Notes under the pieces: generated by a model
The model's input: only the letters and a program-made list of their open reading frames with translations
Database searches by the model: none
Told to the model about the DNA's origin: nothing
Made by a program: the position numbers and the translations under genes
In this document: positions 20,407 through 32,167 of the stretch, piece after piece
How the letters are laid out: each line of letters starts with the position of its first letter
Numbering within the stretch: the stretch's first letter is position 1
Origin: Theileria orientalis strain Shintoku
Taxonomy: Eukaryota; Apicomplexa; Aconoidasida; Piroplasmida; Theileriidae
Assembly: GCF_000740895.1 (NCBI RefSeq)
Contig: NC_025263.1
Coordinates: forward strand, 1,922,001-1,986,000
Length of the DNA: 64,000 nt
Direction: 5' to 3'

Positions 20407-22575
20407 TCAGCCATAACAATGCCTATATAGACCTACCCATTGTATTGGAACGTTAAGTTCAGTCTCTATAAACTTTATATAATCTCTGCAGTTCTCAGGC
20501 AGGTCCTCGAACTTTGTGCACTTCGAAAGGTCCTCTCCGGGCCAGCCAGGAAACGTTTTATACACGGGTTCAAAATGGTCAAATTTGTAAATACAACTTG
20601 GGAATCGGCCATCCTCGAGAAGGCGTCCTACAGAATAAATGTGTGTAATCACACTTATGGTCTTAGAGCAAATAGTATAAACATAATCCATGTTACTGTT
20701 TATCAAGTAGCTATTATTGTACTGATAGAGGTATTAACAGTACCATTATTGGCAGTAGGAGTAATAGCAATACTAATACCAAGAATATCACTACTAACAG
20801 CAGTCCCAGTAGTAGTGGCAATAGTAGTGGGAATAGGAATAGCAGTGGCCCTATATCTAGCGTGCACATACCTGTGGTCTTGTCCTTATAGTTCACGCAG
20901 ACCTTGACCTCGCTTAGGTGGGACAATACGTCCAACTTCGTCAGGTTGATCAGGTCAAACCCGTTTGTTTCCTGGGCGTACTTCGCCGCGACCATGTCCA
21001 GCCACCCACACCTTCTGCATCTCCCAGTGGAGACTCCAAACTCGTTTCCTATTCTGCTCAGCTTCTGGAAAGTTTCGTCTGAGAATCAGTCAAAATTGCT
21101 ATCCACTAATATCTACTCAGTTTAGTTTTCCTCGTGTCTAGACATATCTTTCTATCATAACTATCAACTCGATATGTACGGGCTAATACCAAACAACTCA
21201 GTTGGGAATGGACCGTCTCCCACCCTCGTTTGGTAGCACTTGAGGACCCCTATCTTCAGAATTGGAAGTGATGGGCTCAGCCCCAACCCGTTGTACACTC
21301 CACTAGAGGTTGTGTTACTGCTAGTCACAAACGGATAGGTCCCTATTCAATTATTAGATGCTAATAATACTCCCTACGCAGCCAGTACTGGTATCTGCTG
21401 ATTCGTACTTGATAAACCTCAGTTATACATTAACTAATATTTAGACCGATTTAATACCTAGTGACAGGTCCAGAAGCACTCCGTTCGCTCCTTCGAAGAA
21501 GACCCTTTTCCCGTTCTTGATGTATTGCCTAACCATGAAGGAAACGTCCACTATGCAGTGCTTGACCGCTTCGAAGTATCTCTTATGCTTTTCCAACTCT
21601 ATGTTGGCCAGTTGATCTATCTCCTCGTCAGTCAGCCTCCCTACGTTAACTCGGTGGCACAGCGCCTTCACGAGCATCTCAAAGTTCGGCCAGTTGAACA
21701 TCTCCGCTACCTATTAATCATTAATCTTCCGTCTTGTTTCAATTATATGTCTCGCTTCAATTATATGTAAAATGCCATTTCAGCGTACCATTATTCCTGT
21801 CCTTGCGCTCTTCGTCGAGTAGGACGGACCGATCCCTCTCTTAGTGGTCCCTATTTTCGAGGCGTACTTCCTCGAGTCACTCTCATTTCCTTTGTCTAGC
21901 TCAATGTGGAAGTCAAAGATCAAATGTGCTCTCTCTGATATAAATAGTCTGTTCTTCATTGATATTCCTGCCTTCTCCAGGGTCTCCATCTCCCTGATTA
22001 GACTCTCCAGGTGAACCACCACTCCGTTTCCTAGCACGTTTATTGCGTGGTTACTCAGCGACCCGCACGGCAGAAGGTGCAGTTTGTATGCTACATTGTC
22101 TATCATCACCTCATGGCCGCTGTTGTGGCCCCCTGTTCATTGATTAAAAACTTCAATATGCGTGGTTTATAACCAGCTATCATGGTCAATAATAGGGAAC
22201 CATCAATATATATAACTAAAAATAGCACACATTTGGAATATCAGCCTCAAATTAGGGCCATGTTTGTTACTATCTCATGGAATCCTGGTGTAAGACAACT
22301 AACTATACACACTAGCTACCAACTACACAAAAAACCCACAAAACAGTTAGAACATACCGTTATATCTAGCAAAAAGCTCAAAATCTGGAGCCAGATGGGA
22401 AACTAGCTTTCCTTTTCCTTCGTCTCCCCATTGCATCCCCGAGATGAGTATCACCTATTAAATCGGTATATTAAGGCAATTTTTTATTATTGAATCTAGG
22501 AATAGATTATGTAACATTTACAATTCAACAAGTACATACCTTATGCTTTGTGCTGTCATAGCTGAGAGAGGTCAT
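20407..22575 (-). CDS. ADSS: Adenylosuccinate synthetase
   Basis: Seven exons, from the 5' end: 22540-22575, 22358-22454, 22132-21789, 21710-21458, 21342-21190, 21078-20872 and 20627-20407. All phases close to 436 residues. The enzyme joins IMP and aspartate with GTP to make adenylosuccinate, the committed step to AMP. Signature elements are the GTP-binding loop [82 protein letters not shown] and LTKLDVL, and the ending VPIQWVG. Parasites of this group salvage purines, so the route from IMP to AMP depends on this enzyme. It is divergently transcribed from the PHD-finger gene, with 278 bp between start codons. The last intron contains short degenerate trinucleotide runs. Confidence 0.95.
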
Positions 22576-22853
22576 GCTAAATAATAAATGACCCTTCGTA
22601 TTGGGCTAAATTGCCACTTTTTACAACAACCTATCCTTTACTTCTACATCCATTCTGTATAATTACCTCTAAATAGTTTTATAGGTTTCATTGTTTGCAA
22701 TAAATACTTTTTTCATTCCAATTTACACATTTTTGTCTTCATATAGTTTTCCTTCTAAATTCCTATGTTTAACTATTACGCTTCCTTTTAGTTTCCTACT
22801 TATCACTCTCAAAAGTACACAAATTCTCTACCTTCTTGAATGCGTAATTTTCA
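22576..22853. promoter_or_regulatory. Shared divergent promoter region (ADSS / PHD gene)
   Basis: This 278-bp gap separates the start codons of two genes on opposite strands. It must hold both promoters or their cores. No specific motif could be assigned. Confidence 0.5.
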
Positions 22854-24442
22854 ATGAACAAGAAAAAAAAACAAGATTCCAACCCAGACACAAGTAATAC
22901 ACATTTTGTATTATTTACAAATATCTATCAGCAATCGGTAAATAAATATAATCAGACTACTGCAAAACAATGAATCGATACTAACGAATATTAATATCCT
23001 AGTAATTCCCTTAAAAACGAAAACATATCTATCAATAGCAACAGCTAAGCTCATACATACTCCTCTTATTCCTTCTTTAGTTGCAAGGAACCGGAAACTT
23101 TGCCTCACGTGTTACTCGAAAACATGTAAGGATATGTTCGATCCCGAAAACCTGATCTGTTGTACCAAGTGCCGACAGTGCTTCCACCCATCGTACTCAC
23201 CTATTTACTTCGTTATTTACTTCCTCGTACTTTTATTACCTTCATTATCATCAGATTACTTGATATTTACCACCTGGAGTTTGCTCTAGAAGAATTCTTA
23301 ACTCCATTCGTATTATTACATATTGACTTTGCTACCATTTTAGCCTGAATTATACTAATAAATTGCAGGTGTTATGACCCTCCCTTGGCCTATGAGGTAG
23401 TTATAAGGTACCCATGGCACTGTAAAAGATGCAAGGTTAGCATTATATTAGCTACTAATAAAACAGTTGGCACATTGTCGGCCAGTACACATGGCCTAAT
23501 CGCAGTTACACACTTAGGTACATTATACGTTGAGATCTGTTTAACGAGTTACTAGTTATATAATTATCTATTTCATAACCCAGGTACATTCCTGGTTACT
23601 AGATATGAAAATGATAATATAATGCAGGTATGTGTTAATTGTGATGAAAACAAGGACGGGACTCTCATCATATGCGACGCCTGTGACCGTGGGTTCCATA
23701 TAAATTGCACCGATGACAATTTGGAAGAGGTATTTAACTATTATATGCCATTAAATAGACAAGATTTCAATGCATATAGATACCAAGTGGTAGCTGGTAC
23801 TGCCACGACTGCCAATATTGTAAATTATGCTACAAGAAACTGTCTGACAGCGAGGCCAGGGTATGCCTATTATGCTATATCAATTAATTATCACACACAT
23901 CTACCATATTTCCTACTTTCAGACTATTTCTCGTCATACGATAATCAGCTGATATTAAACTAATGTATTAATTCACACCAATTACTGATCATGAGCATAA
24001 ATTATTGCAGTCAGACTGGTATTCCCTGGAGGGAAACAAGTTGTGCAGGGACTGCCTGGAACTAAGAAATGTCACGGAAATATCGATCAGTGTTAAGTTC
24101 TGTTCAGTATGCTCCAAGCTTATGAACTCGAGAAGCAGTGCTGGCAACGGTAGAATAACCTGTAGCAAGTGCACACAAGGTAGTAGACTCCCATTTATTG
24201 GAATTGATAACCATTTATCAAAGCGTATAGAACTATTATATTTATAACATTTGTACAAATAACTGAGAAATACACATTATGGGATAGGTAAATATAAAAT
24301 GTAATGCTCGGCTCACAAATCTATAGGAACCCATACCAAGTGTTCTAAAAGGGAAATGGGCCACAGTAACAATTCCCAGGCTCTAAACTGGATTTGTAAC
24401 AACTGCCTGAAAGTAGAATCTTGGAGAACAACAATCGACTAA
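22854..24442 (+). CDS. Tandem PHD-finger protein
   Basis: Six exons: 22854-22893, 23081-23192, 23369-23435, 23628-23729, 24011-24179 and 24327-24442. All phases close to 201 residues. Two adjacent zinc fingers are visible. The first runs CLTC...CCTKCRQCFHPSC...WHCKRC. The second follows directly: VCVNC...CDACDRGFHINC...LCRDC. A further Cys-rich stretch follows (CSVC, CSKC, CNNC). The arrangement, with the second finger starting right after WHCKRCK, resembles the double PHD module of DPF and MYST-complex proteins that reads acylated histone H3 tails. A nuclear chromatin reader is therefore likely. No catalytic domain is present, so it would act within a larger complex. The first exon is short and Lys-rich and is the least certain part. 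Confidence 0.8.
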
Positions 24443-24551
24443 TTTCTCTCCACTTTAGCATTTATTGTGCAATCTTTACTTCAACCCACATTATTTTTTA
24501 TGTTATAAATATATAAACCCTGTTTATTTTGTGTTTTATATTGTACGTTAA

Positions 24552-25843
24552 ATGGGTCAAACCGGCGACTTTGCCAGTCCACAAGAGGAAGTAAAGCAGC
24601 CCCCGAGGAGGTACCTGGGCTACATATGCTCCGATCTACTTAAATAACTAACTATACCATATAAAGTTATACTAACAGTTATTTTTAATATTTTACAATA
24701 ATTATTTCTGTAGAAGGCGAAGAAGAGAGGGGAAATGGGATACGGCAGAGGATGCCGTGTCACTCACGGAGCTGAAGGCAAAAACATCAGAGGAAGAAAA
24801 CAAAAAGAGACAAAAGAGACTATATATAGGAAATCTCCCAGCCGGTATTATATATTATTACAAATGATGCCGATGTCGATGTATACTAACTTTTTTCAGG
24901 AATGAAGCTTGGGGACGTCGTTGAATTCTTTAACGGAGCTTTGCTGGCCATGGTGCCGTCTAACCAGACGACGAAGGACCCGCTGGTCTCGAAGACGGAG
25001 ATATACAACCCGGAGCAGGGCTACTGCTTCCTGGAGTTTAAAACACCAGAGCTTACAGACCTGGCCTTTAAGCTGGACGGGATCACCTGCAACGGCTACT
25101 CACTGAAGATCAGGCGCCCGATCGACTTCACGCAGGGCAACCAGCTCGAAGACACGAAAATATTCATACAGAACGTCGCCACAGACGTGACGGAGGCGGA
25201 GCTCCGAGAGCTGCTGGAGAAGCACGGGAAGCTGAAGCTCTTCAATCTGATCAAAGACCCGATCACAGGAGCAAGCAAGGGCTACGGGTTCTTTGAGTAC
25301 GAGGACAGCAGAAGCGCAAAGATGGCAGTTTTACACTTGAACGGACAAGCACTGAAGCAGAACGTGCTCTCAGTGAAGCACGCAGCCTTCGGCTACTTCG
25401 CCAGCGGAGGAAAGCCGATCGACTGCAAAGCCTCAAACCTCCCGAACTCAATAACACAGTCAATATTAAACAATCCGCTGTTGGGACTGCAGTTGCAGAA
25501 CAGCAAAATAGTAGGAGCGAAGCCGACGAGAGTAGTGCAGCTGCTGAACATGGTCTTCAGCGAGGACCTTTTGAGCGACTACAACTACAACGAAATCGTA
25601 AGGCTGACGAAGGAGGAGGCGGGAAAGTACGGGGCCCTGGACGAGATCGTGGTTCCGAGACCCAGCAAGGATTTGACCTTCAAGAGCGGGGTCGGCAAGG
25701 TGTTTTTGAAGTACAAGGAGGTCCTGCACGCCAGAAAGGCCCAGCACATGTTCAACGGACGAATATTTGACAAGAACAGGGTGGTGTGCGCAGCCTTTTA
25801 TCCGGAGGACAAGTACTCAAGAGGCGAGTACACTCTGATATAG
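24552..25843 (+). CDS. U2AF2: Splicing factor U2AF large subunit (U2AF65-type)
   Basis: Three exons: 24552-24610, 24714-24844 and 24900-25843, giving 377 residues. A short Arg-rich N-terminus (five Arg near residues 20-24) precedes RRM1 (RLYIGNLPAGM near 55, to about 140), RRM2 (KIFIQNV near 149, with GYGFFEY as RNP1, to about 225) and a C-terminal UHM-type RRM (VVQLLNMVF near 272 to the end). This is the full U2AF65 order. The protein binds the polypyrimidine tract and recruits U2 snRNP to 3' splice sites. It is shorter than animal U2AF65 because the RS domain is reduced. The PHD gene ends only 110 bp upstream on the same strand. Confidence 0.93.
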
Positions 25844-26897
25844 CAGTTTTGGTTCCAAGATTAGTGGCAGATAGTTAGTCGATACTGTTTGCTGTCACCG
25901 TCACGGTGAGTGTTTGATCCGTGGTCTCCCCCGTTTGTAGTCCTCCTGGCCGACTTTAAACAATTCAGGTCACTTTATTTACAATTGAGCCTTAACTTGG
26001 CTTTGATATGGAACCATACATACGAGACTCGCGTATGGCTGCCAGATATGCTTTAAATGACACATTACTAGTAAAACTTAAAAACATCGCATTTACATAT
26101 ATTGTATTAAACATGTGATAATAGTATTAGATTAAAACTTTGGAGAAAAGAAGGAACGTGGAGATATTTGGGGAATGTGGTCTAAAGATAAGGACCCAAG
26201 TGCTGTATAAGTGTCGTGCAATATTGGTTAAGTATATAGAATCTTTTTACATTGTTTTAATCATTAATGAGCAAAGGATTTATTTTATACCACACTTAAA
26301 TGAAGACACTCAGCTCTGGTAAAAATAGGATGGCAGTGTGTAAATAGGTAACGTAAGGAATGGAATACAAAACTGGTAAAAAATAAAGTAAATTCTCATA
26401 AACTAAAAACACATAAAGTCAATTAAATCAATAAGTACGTGTTTTGTAATATTAAACACGATATAAACTAGAATGGGTAAGACAATGGAATAGTTTTAAA
26501 TACTGATATTTTGAGGGTGTCAATAAATAAAATGTATAAAGAATAAAAAAAATCAGACTCAAATAGTCATAATAAAGAGTGGAAGGAAGACTGAAAATAT
26601 TCATTTGACACATTTTTAAGTAATGAACCCCCATCTATAATAGAATCTTGTCTAATTGAGTTATATTCTCACCTATAATGTTAATTTAGCTTTATCGCAG
26701 ACTTAAATTTGTATATATATATTTGTAATAGCAAAATGATTTTATATTTGTAAAATTTAGTAACCTTAGCCTCGGGCTAACACTGTTCAATGATACTTGT
26801 ACTATAGTACAATCTCTACTTAGATAAGTAGTAATGTATATGGTATCGTTACCATGAGTAACACCGATACTATATAAACATTAATTATATAACCAAA
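25844..26897. other. AT-rich spacer, no gene seen
   Basis: About 1 kb between U2AF and a FAINT gene. It holds only short AT-rich ORFs without features. The final 60 bp contain a loose inverted repeat (GTATCG near 26844, CGATAC near 26867) just before the FAINT start codon. Confidence 0.55.
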
Positions 26898-29800
26898 ATG
26901 AACAATAATTCAATTTACCGCTGTACTATACTATCGCTAGTACTAATTAGTAGGTTAAAATCCGTTATTTCGGATCCCTACGGTAGTACTCAACCTGGTT
27001 ACCCTGAGGGTGGTTTTGTAGATCCCAACACTCAATACTACGGCTACGATCAAGGCTACGGGGGACAGTATGATCCTGGATACGCATACGGTTATGATCA
27101 AGGATACGCAGGTTACGGTTATGGTTACGATCAATCATATTCTCAACCCTCTGAACAAGCATATCCACAACAATACGACCAGGCTTATGGACAATTATAC
27201 GACGAGGCTTTTGGACAATCATTCGACCAGGCTTACGGACAATCATACGATCAAGCTTACACCCAAGGTTACGATCCTTCATATTCTCAATTCATGGGTC
27301 AGGGTTACGGTCAACAATTTCCCGATCCCTACTCTCATCAATACTCACAATCCCCCGATTACTTTCAAGACCAGGGATTTCAAGACTTTGATGTTGTAGA
27401 TAAGCATCATTACACGAGACAACACAAAGGACAAGCTTTCGTTCCCGCATTTACACGAGGGCCCAAACCAACACATAAATCGCAATATCAACCCGAATTC
27501 CCAGAAGAGGATTTCACTTCAGGGATTTTTGATCATGTGTCAATTCAAGATCCTTATGACACACGTTCCGAAAGATCATTCACTAAACTCAAATCTACGT
27601 CCTCTAGCCACCACAAACAACCATCCGAGCACAAAAAGCAACCAGGAAACTTTAGAACAATATTGCTGGACATAAGCAGAAAGAAATCGACCAATTCAGT
27701 AATTTACGATTACGACGATAAATCAAGAACACACACATTCTCTGCAGCTGAAGGAGTATTGTTCGAAGGGGCAATAGATGAAAACGCAGAGCAGGTGTGG
27801 GTGTCGGAACCTAATAGATACGCAGACAAGCTGACAGTCTTGGAGAAGTCGCCCGGAGTCTTTGAAATTAAGGCCTTCGTGCCAGTAGAGGGAACATCCA
27901 GCTCGGATATGGAAATGGAGAAGCCGCATCTGCCAGCACACAGGGTTTTGGATAAGAAAACTGGAAGGTCTGCGGAACAGCCAAAGTTCCAGAGCCAAGT
28001 AGTGCGGCACCACGATCCATATCAAGAATATGAAATGGCACATAGACATAGAGACACCGAACACCGGACGAGAAGGACAATTGATATTGACTTATTGAAC
28101 AGGTGGAGCACAGACCAGGTACATTATCACTTCAACAAAAGGTACTTCATTCACAGTTTTAAGCCCAAGGCAGGATTGAGAATCCGCAAAATCACAAAGG
28201 GCGACAGAGTTAAGTACGTGCATCAGTCAGGGCCTCTCCCCGACGAAGTAATTATTATTGTGTTGCCAGACAACAGCGAAGTCATGAGAGTGCTTTTCCC
28301 ATCCGCAGAGGACGTGGCTTCAGATCAAGAGTACGTGATGGCGCCAGCCAGTCCGAATTTGGTTGATATTGATATTAAGAGGTTCGAAAACTCTAGAGGA
28401 GTCAAGTATACCTATGACAAAAACTATGATATACACAGGTTCACATGTGAGCCGAATCATCTCATTAAAAAGGTCCTGAAGCAAGGAGTGGCAGTGCGTC
28501 AGTTCCCAGATAACGAATGTCCAGACAGAGTACTCATATTTAAAATTCCAGGAAAGGGATCAACACTTAGAGTGTTGTACCCAGGACAAGATGAAGGTAT
28601 TGATGGAATACTCAGGGTATTGAAACCACGAGAACCAGAGAAGGTTGAAGAGGTAAAACCAACCCTTATAACTGTTAACGTCAAGGACCTTCAGAGCACA
28701 AGTAAGATTGAATTTAGAGAGGAACCAGACGGTACGAGAGTGTTTGTATGTAAGTCAGGATACCTGATTAATAGGATTGTTGCCGATCAGGCGGTGTTAG
28801 AGGCATTCAGTAGTAACTTTCCCAATAAAGTGACAGTTTCCCTAGACCAATACGGCAAGAGAGTGGTTGATTTTTCAACACCATTTAAGCCTGAGTATAT
28901 AACACTGGACATTAGAGCAAAGAAAGATACTAGCCAGTTCAAGTTTGAAATGGATGCTAAGGGGCGATACGTATACTATGCAAATAGACCCTACTTGTTC
29001 TATGAGGTAAGAAAGGATAACGATTTATTGTGGTACTCGAGAGACGGAAGATATCCGGAAAAAGTGTATATAATTCCTGTTGAAGGGTCGAAGCCAATAC
29101 TCAGAGTGTTTTACCCTAAGGATATGACATTCCCCAAGTTGACGAAGATAGAAGGGTATAGACCAGACCTGTATAAAGCACACGAGTTTGAAGAGCCACC
29201 AGAGCCTCCGGAGCCACATGAAACAAAGCCAGCGAAGAGACAAGAGCCACAAAAGCCTATGAAAACATTTGAACCGACTAAAGTTGAGCCGACTACTAAG
29301 ACAACTAAACAGGTACAGGACGACGTTAAATCAACTAAGTCAACTCAACAACTACCAGTTATAAAAGTAGATGGTAAAATTCAAATTGTAGATGGTAAGG
29401 GTAGAGAGACAAATGATAAGTTGCACGCAGCTCCTCTAAACCTATCACACCGCAAGAACACTGACTCATATGCATACTACGCCACAGAAAAGTTGGGAAC
29501 ATATAAAGCAAACGTGGGATACGGATTTAATCTTGTTAATGAAAAAGAAAATCACAAAATTTGGGACACCACAGTTCCAGAGGAATACGCAGTTGAGGTG
29601 TACGCAGACGGTATCGGAATGTTTGCGCACATGAGTAACGTAACCTTATACTTGGCTAATAAACAGTACATACATTACCACAAACATGAAGGCAAAACAT
29701 GGATTACTATACCTCCTATACTCGAGCTTGATATACATCACAAAGCATCAACATTACAAGTATACTATCAGCCAAGTGGAAAGTCTTACATGTTTTCCGC

Positions 29801-30731
29801 AAACTATAACTTCCTTTTCAATAAGGTTATTGACAAAGGTAAGGTAATATGGGATTCACAGGGTTTACGTGAGTGTGTCACGGTTACTGTTAAAGAGGAT
29901 GGACAAACTGGCATGGAGGTAACGGTGCACCTACCAGACGGTGTAGTATCGTTTAGAAAAGATAAGACAACGGATCAGTGGGTTGATTTAGACGCACAGG
30001 ACGGATCAGGACAGAAGGCAGCAATGACAATGAACGCTATGACTGACTTGGAAATTATGAGAGCATTTGACGTAGGGAAGATTACGATAATCACGGTTGA
30101 CCCCAATGATGTTACGAAACACATGGAAAATGACGAAAACGCATACGATAAAAAGGTGGACGGAGAAGATCATTCGTTTGAATTTCATCGTAACAATAAG
30201 TGCACGGAGGTCAAGTATGATGGTAAGATGTTTTGGAACTATGATGAGAAAAAACACGCTTTAATATACCCCAAGTGTGTCAAGTTTGAAAAGAAGAGTC
30301 TCCTGATAGCAGTCGACTTTGGAGTCATTGCTCTGATGTACAAGTTTAATGGACAAGTGATGAGTTTCTCATATGCGAAGAAGCCAGAACCAATTGAAGT
30401 TGACATGAGCAAGAGCGAAATAGTAGGGCAACCAAGCACCACAGCGACTGTACGCTCACTAGAAAAGGATGCTATTTCCAAAGAAATCGAGAATGACATA
30501 GTAACATACACTACAAAGGACCAATACGCAATGAACCCAGTCAAGTACAAAGCGCAAGTCCTGTCGGAGACAGTAGACCCGTTCTTGTACGTGTACAAGA
30601 TCAAGGCTCAGCCTGTGAATGACCCCAAGAGGATACAACTTGTACACCTCAACGGAACTGTCACGAACTACGCTCAGGCCACAGACGGAAAGTTTTCTGA
30701 GTTCCCTGACGATATGAAAATGTTCACGTAG
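26898..30731 (+). CDS. Large secreted FAINT protein with Tyr/Gln/Gly-rich repeat head
   Basis: A 1277-residue single-exon ORF. The signal peptide contains CTILSLVLISR, related to that of the gene at 17232. Residues about 30-170 are Tyr/Gln/Gly/Asp-rich with a recurring YDQAYGQ-type unit. Then come about nine FAINT modules starting near residues 251, 392, 487, 588, 664, 842, 940, 1063 and 1180. Good openings include LLDISRKKSTN, DIDIKRFENS, TLDIRAKKDTS and LNLSHRKNTDS; a WDS or LWY core is usual. A Pro/Lys/Thr linker lies near 770-835. No anchor or transmembrane segment is seen. It is probably soluble and secreted; its function is unknown. Confidence 0.9.
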   Translation: MNNNSIYRCTILSLVLISRLKSVISDPYGSTQPGYPEGGFVDPNTQYYGYDQGYGGQYDPGYAYGYDQGYAGYGYGYDQSYSQPSEQAYPQQYDQAYGQLYDEAFGQSFDQAYGQSYDQAYTQGYDPSYSQFMGQGYGQQFPDPYSHQYSQSPDYFQDQGFQDFDVVDKHHYTRQHKGQAFVPAFTRGPKPTHKSQYQPEFPEEDFTSGIFDHVSIQDPYDTRSERSFTKLKSTSSSHHKQPSEHKKQPGNFRTILLDISRKKSTNSVIYDYDDKSRTHTFSAAEGVLFEGAIDENAEQVWVSEPNRYADKLTVLEKSPGVFEIKAFVPVEGTSSSDMEMEKPHLPAHRVLDKKTGRSAEQPKFQSQVVRHHDPYQEYEMAHRHRDTEHRTRRTIDIDLLNRWSTDQVHYHFNKRYFIHSFKPKAGLRIRKITKGDRVKYVHQSGPLPDEVIIIVLPDNSEVMRVLFPSAEDVASDQEYVMAPASPNLVDIDIKRFENSRGVKYTYDKNYDIHRFTCEPNHLIKKVLKQGVAVRQFPDNECPDRVLIFKIPGKGSTLRVLYPGQDEGIDGILRVLKPREPEKVEEVKPTLITVNVKDLQSTSKIEFREEPDGTRVFVCKSGYLINRIVADQAVLEAFSSNFPNKVTVSLDQYGKRVVDFSTPFKPEYITLDIRAKKDTSQFKFEMDAKGRYVYYANRPYLFYEVRKDNDLLWYSRDGRYPEKVYIIPVEGSKPILRVFYPKDMTFPKLTKIEGYRPDLYKAHEFEEPPEPPEPHETKPAKRQEPQKPMKTFEPTKVEPTTKTTKQVQDDVKSTKSTQQLPVIKVDGKIQIVDGKGRETNDKLHAAPLNLSHRKNTDSYAYYATEKLGTYKANVGYGFNLVNEKENHKIWDTTVPEEYAVEVYADGIGMFAHMSNVTLYLANKQYIHYHKHEGKTWITIPPILELDIHHKASTLQVYYQPSGKSYMFSANYNFLFNKVIDKGKVIWDSQGLRECVTVTVKEDGQTGMEVTVHLPDGVVSFRKDKTTDQWVDLDAQDGSGQKAAMTMNAMTDLEIMRAFDVGKITIITVDPNDVTKHMENDENAYDKKVDGEDHSFEFHRNNKCTEVKYDGKMFWNYDEKKHALIYPKCVKFEKKSLLIAVDFGVIALMYKFNGQVMSFSYAKKPEPIEVDMSKSEIVGQPSTTATVRSLEKDAISKEIENDIVTYTTKDQYAMNPVKYKAQVLSETVDPFLYVYKIKAQPVNDPKRIQLVHLNGTVTNYAQATDGKFSEFPDDMKMFT
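26985..27360 (+). repeat. Degenerate repeats encoding YDQ(A/G)YGQ-type units
   Basis: The stretch shows imperfect tandem units of about 21-24 bp of the form TAYGACCARGCTTAYGGACAA, best ordered around 27155-27260. They encode a Tyr/Gln/Gly-rich, prion-like low-complexity head domain. Confidence 0.8.
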
Positions 30732-30884
30732 TTTGTTAGAGTTAGGGGGTGAAGGCAACGCAGCCACCGCTGAGGGCCCAAGCAAATGAGTTCTGACCAC
30801 GACCACAGATAAAGCATGCGCACGAGACCAGCCATGCTACCTTGTTACAGAACGAGCAACTCGGCAAACGAAAAACAGGCGCCC

Positions 30885-30913
30885 CTAGTGCTCTAATCAA
30901 CTCTGAGCACTAG
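30885..30913. repeat. Inverted repeat, 9-bp perfect arms, 11-nt loop
   Basis: CTAGTGCTC (30885-30893) pairs perfectly with GAGCACTAG (30905-30913), with an 11-nt loop. It lies 155 bp past the stop codon of the large FAINT gene and may form a hairpin in its 3' untranslated region. Confidence 0.75.
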
Positions 30914-31053
30914 CGGCAACAAGATGTACGTAATGTCGAGGCCGCTGACAAGCTTGGGAGATATCGCATCACTTTGTGTATAAATGACAAATTATAAGAC
31001 TAAGGACGCACACTCCTCAACACAGTCCTTAACGAGGCAGCAGATGCCGTTGT

Positions 31054-31074
31054 GATCCATTGGACCAATGGATC
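31054..31074. repeat. Near-perfect palindrome, 10-bp arms with one central base
   Basis: GATCCATTGG and CCAATGGATC flank a single A. Each arm holds CCATTGG or CCAATGG, a CCAAT-like core. Its role is unknown; a protein-binding site or an RNA hairpin are both possible. Confidence 0.8.
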
Positions 31075-32167
31075 TTGTTTTGTTTTATTGTAATCCAGAA
31101 ACGGTGATTTAATTGTTCATTTTGTTTAAATTTGTTTTAAACGCCTGTTTTAACTAATTTAAAATAAAATACACGTACGCGTTACTTTGCACACCAGTAT
31201 GTATGTGCACGAGTTCAGCTGACGTTTGAAAAAACGGCATGGAATCCCACTGTATACGCCATTATATATCATCACGAGTGTTTATATGGAAGTATATGGT
31301 AATTAGAGCTGTAAACTTTACGAGTAGATTGAACGTCGACCCCACGGGTTCCAAATCCCAAAAACTCATAAAAGGATCAGCAATATAGCTATATATGTTA
31401 CAAAATCAAAGGGATAAATAAGTGATTATGTGATGAATCGAATAGCAGTAGCGAAGCCATTCAATATCTGACGAAATGGCATTTGGCACTAAGTTGTAAA
31501 CTTATTCTATGTCAGTAACTCGGTTCAGTTACAGCCCTCGATTTCATCATTGATTTAATTGTAATTATAGTAAATATTCAAATGTATAATATTATAGACT
31601 TATTGTTTCCATCATACGTTTTCAGTTTCAAATTCAGTTTTAATGTTAAGTAGTTTAAAAATTGCAGTCTTATTTATCAATTTAAGTTTTAAAAGATTCA
31701 GTACACAATATTATTACAGTTACACACACTTTGAATCGATTAAATTCAGAAAAAATTGGAGTTAATTTGTGTGTATTACTCAGAAATGAGTGGTACAATA
31801 GCAATATAGTCGTATTTACCATAAAATATTGCATAAATCTTATATGGTTAGTCTACGCTGAATTAAAAGTGGCTGTCAGTTTGACATACTTGTAAGGAAG
31901 ATCGAGAAGGAGTTTATATTAAAATAAAGAAAAATTTGTGTTTCTCTTTCTACACCTTCAAAAGGTTGGATAGCATGGAAAACTAGATATTGGACTAAAA
32001 AATGCTACAAAAAATAAATTCCCAGTCATTTACTATTTGTATTAAAAAATTTAAAAAGAATTAGAAAATATAGCCTATGGTAGAGTAAGTTTAAGCCGCT
32101 AATTCATGCCCCAGCCGCAACCGGTTCTAGTTCTTAAAAATGGCTTATTGCGCAGCTTTAATTTTAT

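Larger units (their letters stand above)
30732..32167. other. Long spacer with two inverted repeats, no gene seen
   Basis: About 1.4 kb between FAINT genes. No ORF with coding features was found. Two clean inverted repeats near its start are listed separately. Confidence 0.55.

Noticed and set aside
20714..20995. Reverse ORF with a Leu-rich hydrophobic end that looks like a membrane protein
   Set aside because: The Leu-rich part is read-through into an intron of trinucleotide repeats; the first part is an exon of adenylosuccinate synthetase.
23622..23963. 113-codon ORF starting at the second PHD finger
   Set aside because: The useful part is an exon of the PHD gene; the ORF reads through the following intron.
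31340..31420. tRNA-like T-arm string (GGGTTCCAAATCCC)
   Set aside because: No acceptor stem or D arm pairs with it; the T loop does not fit the consensus.
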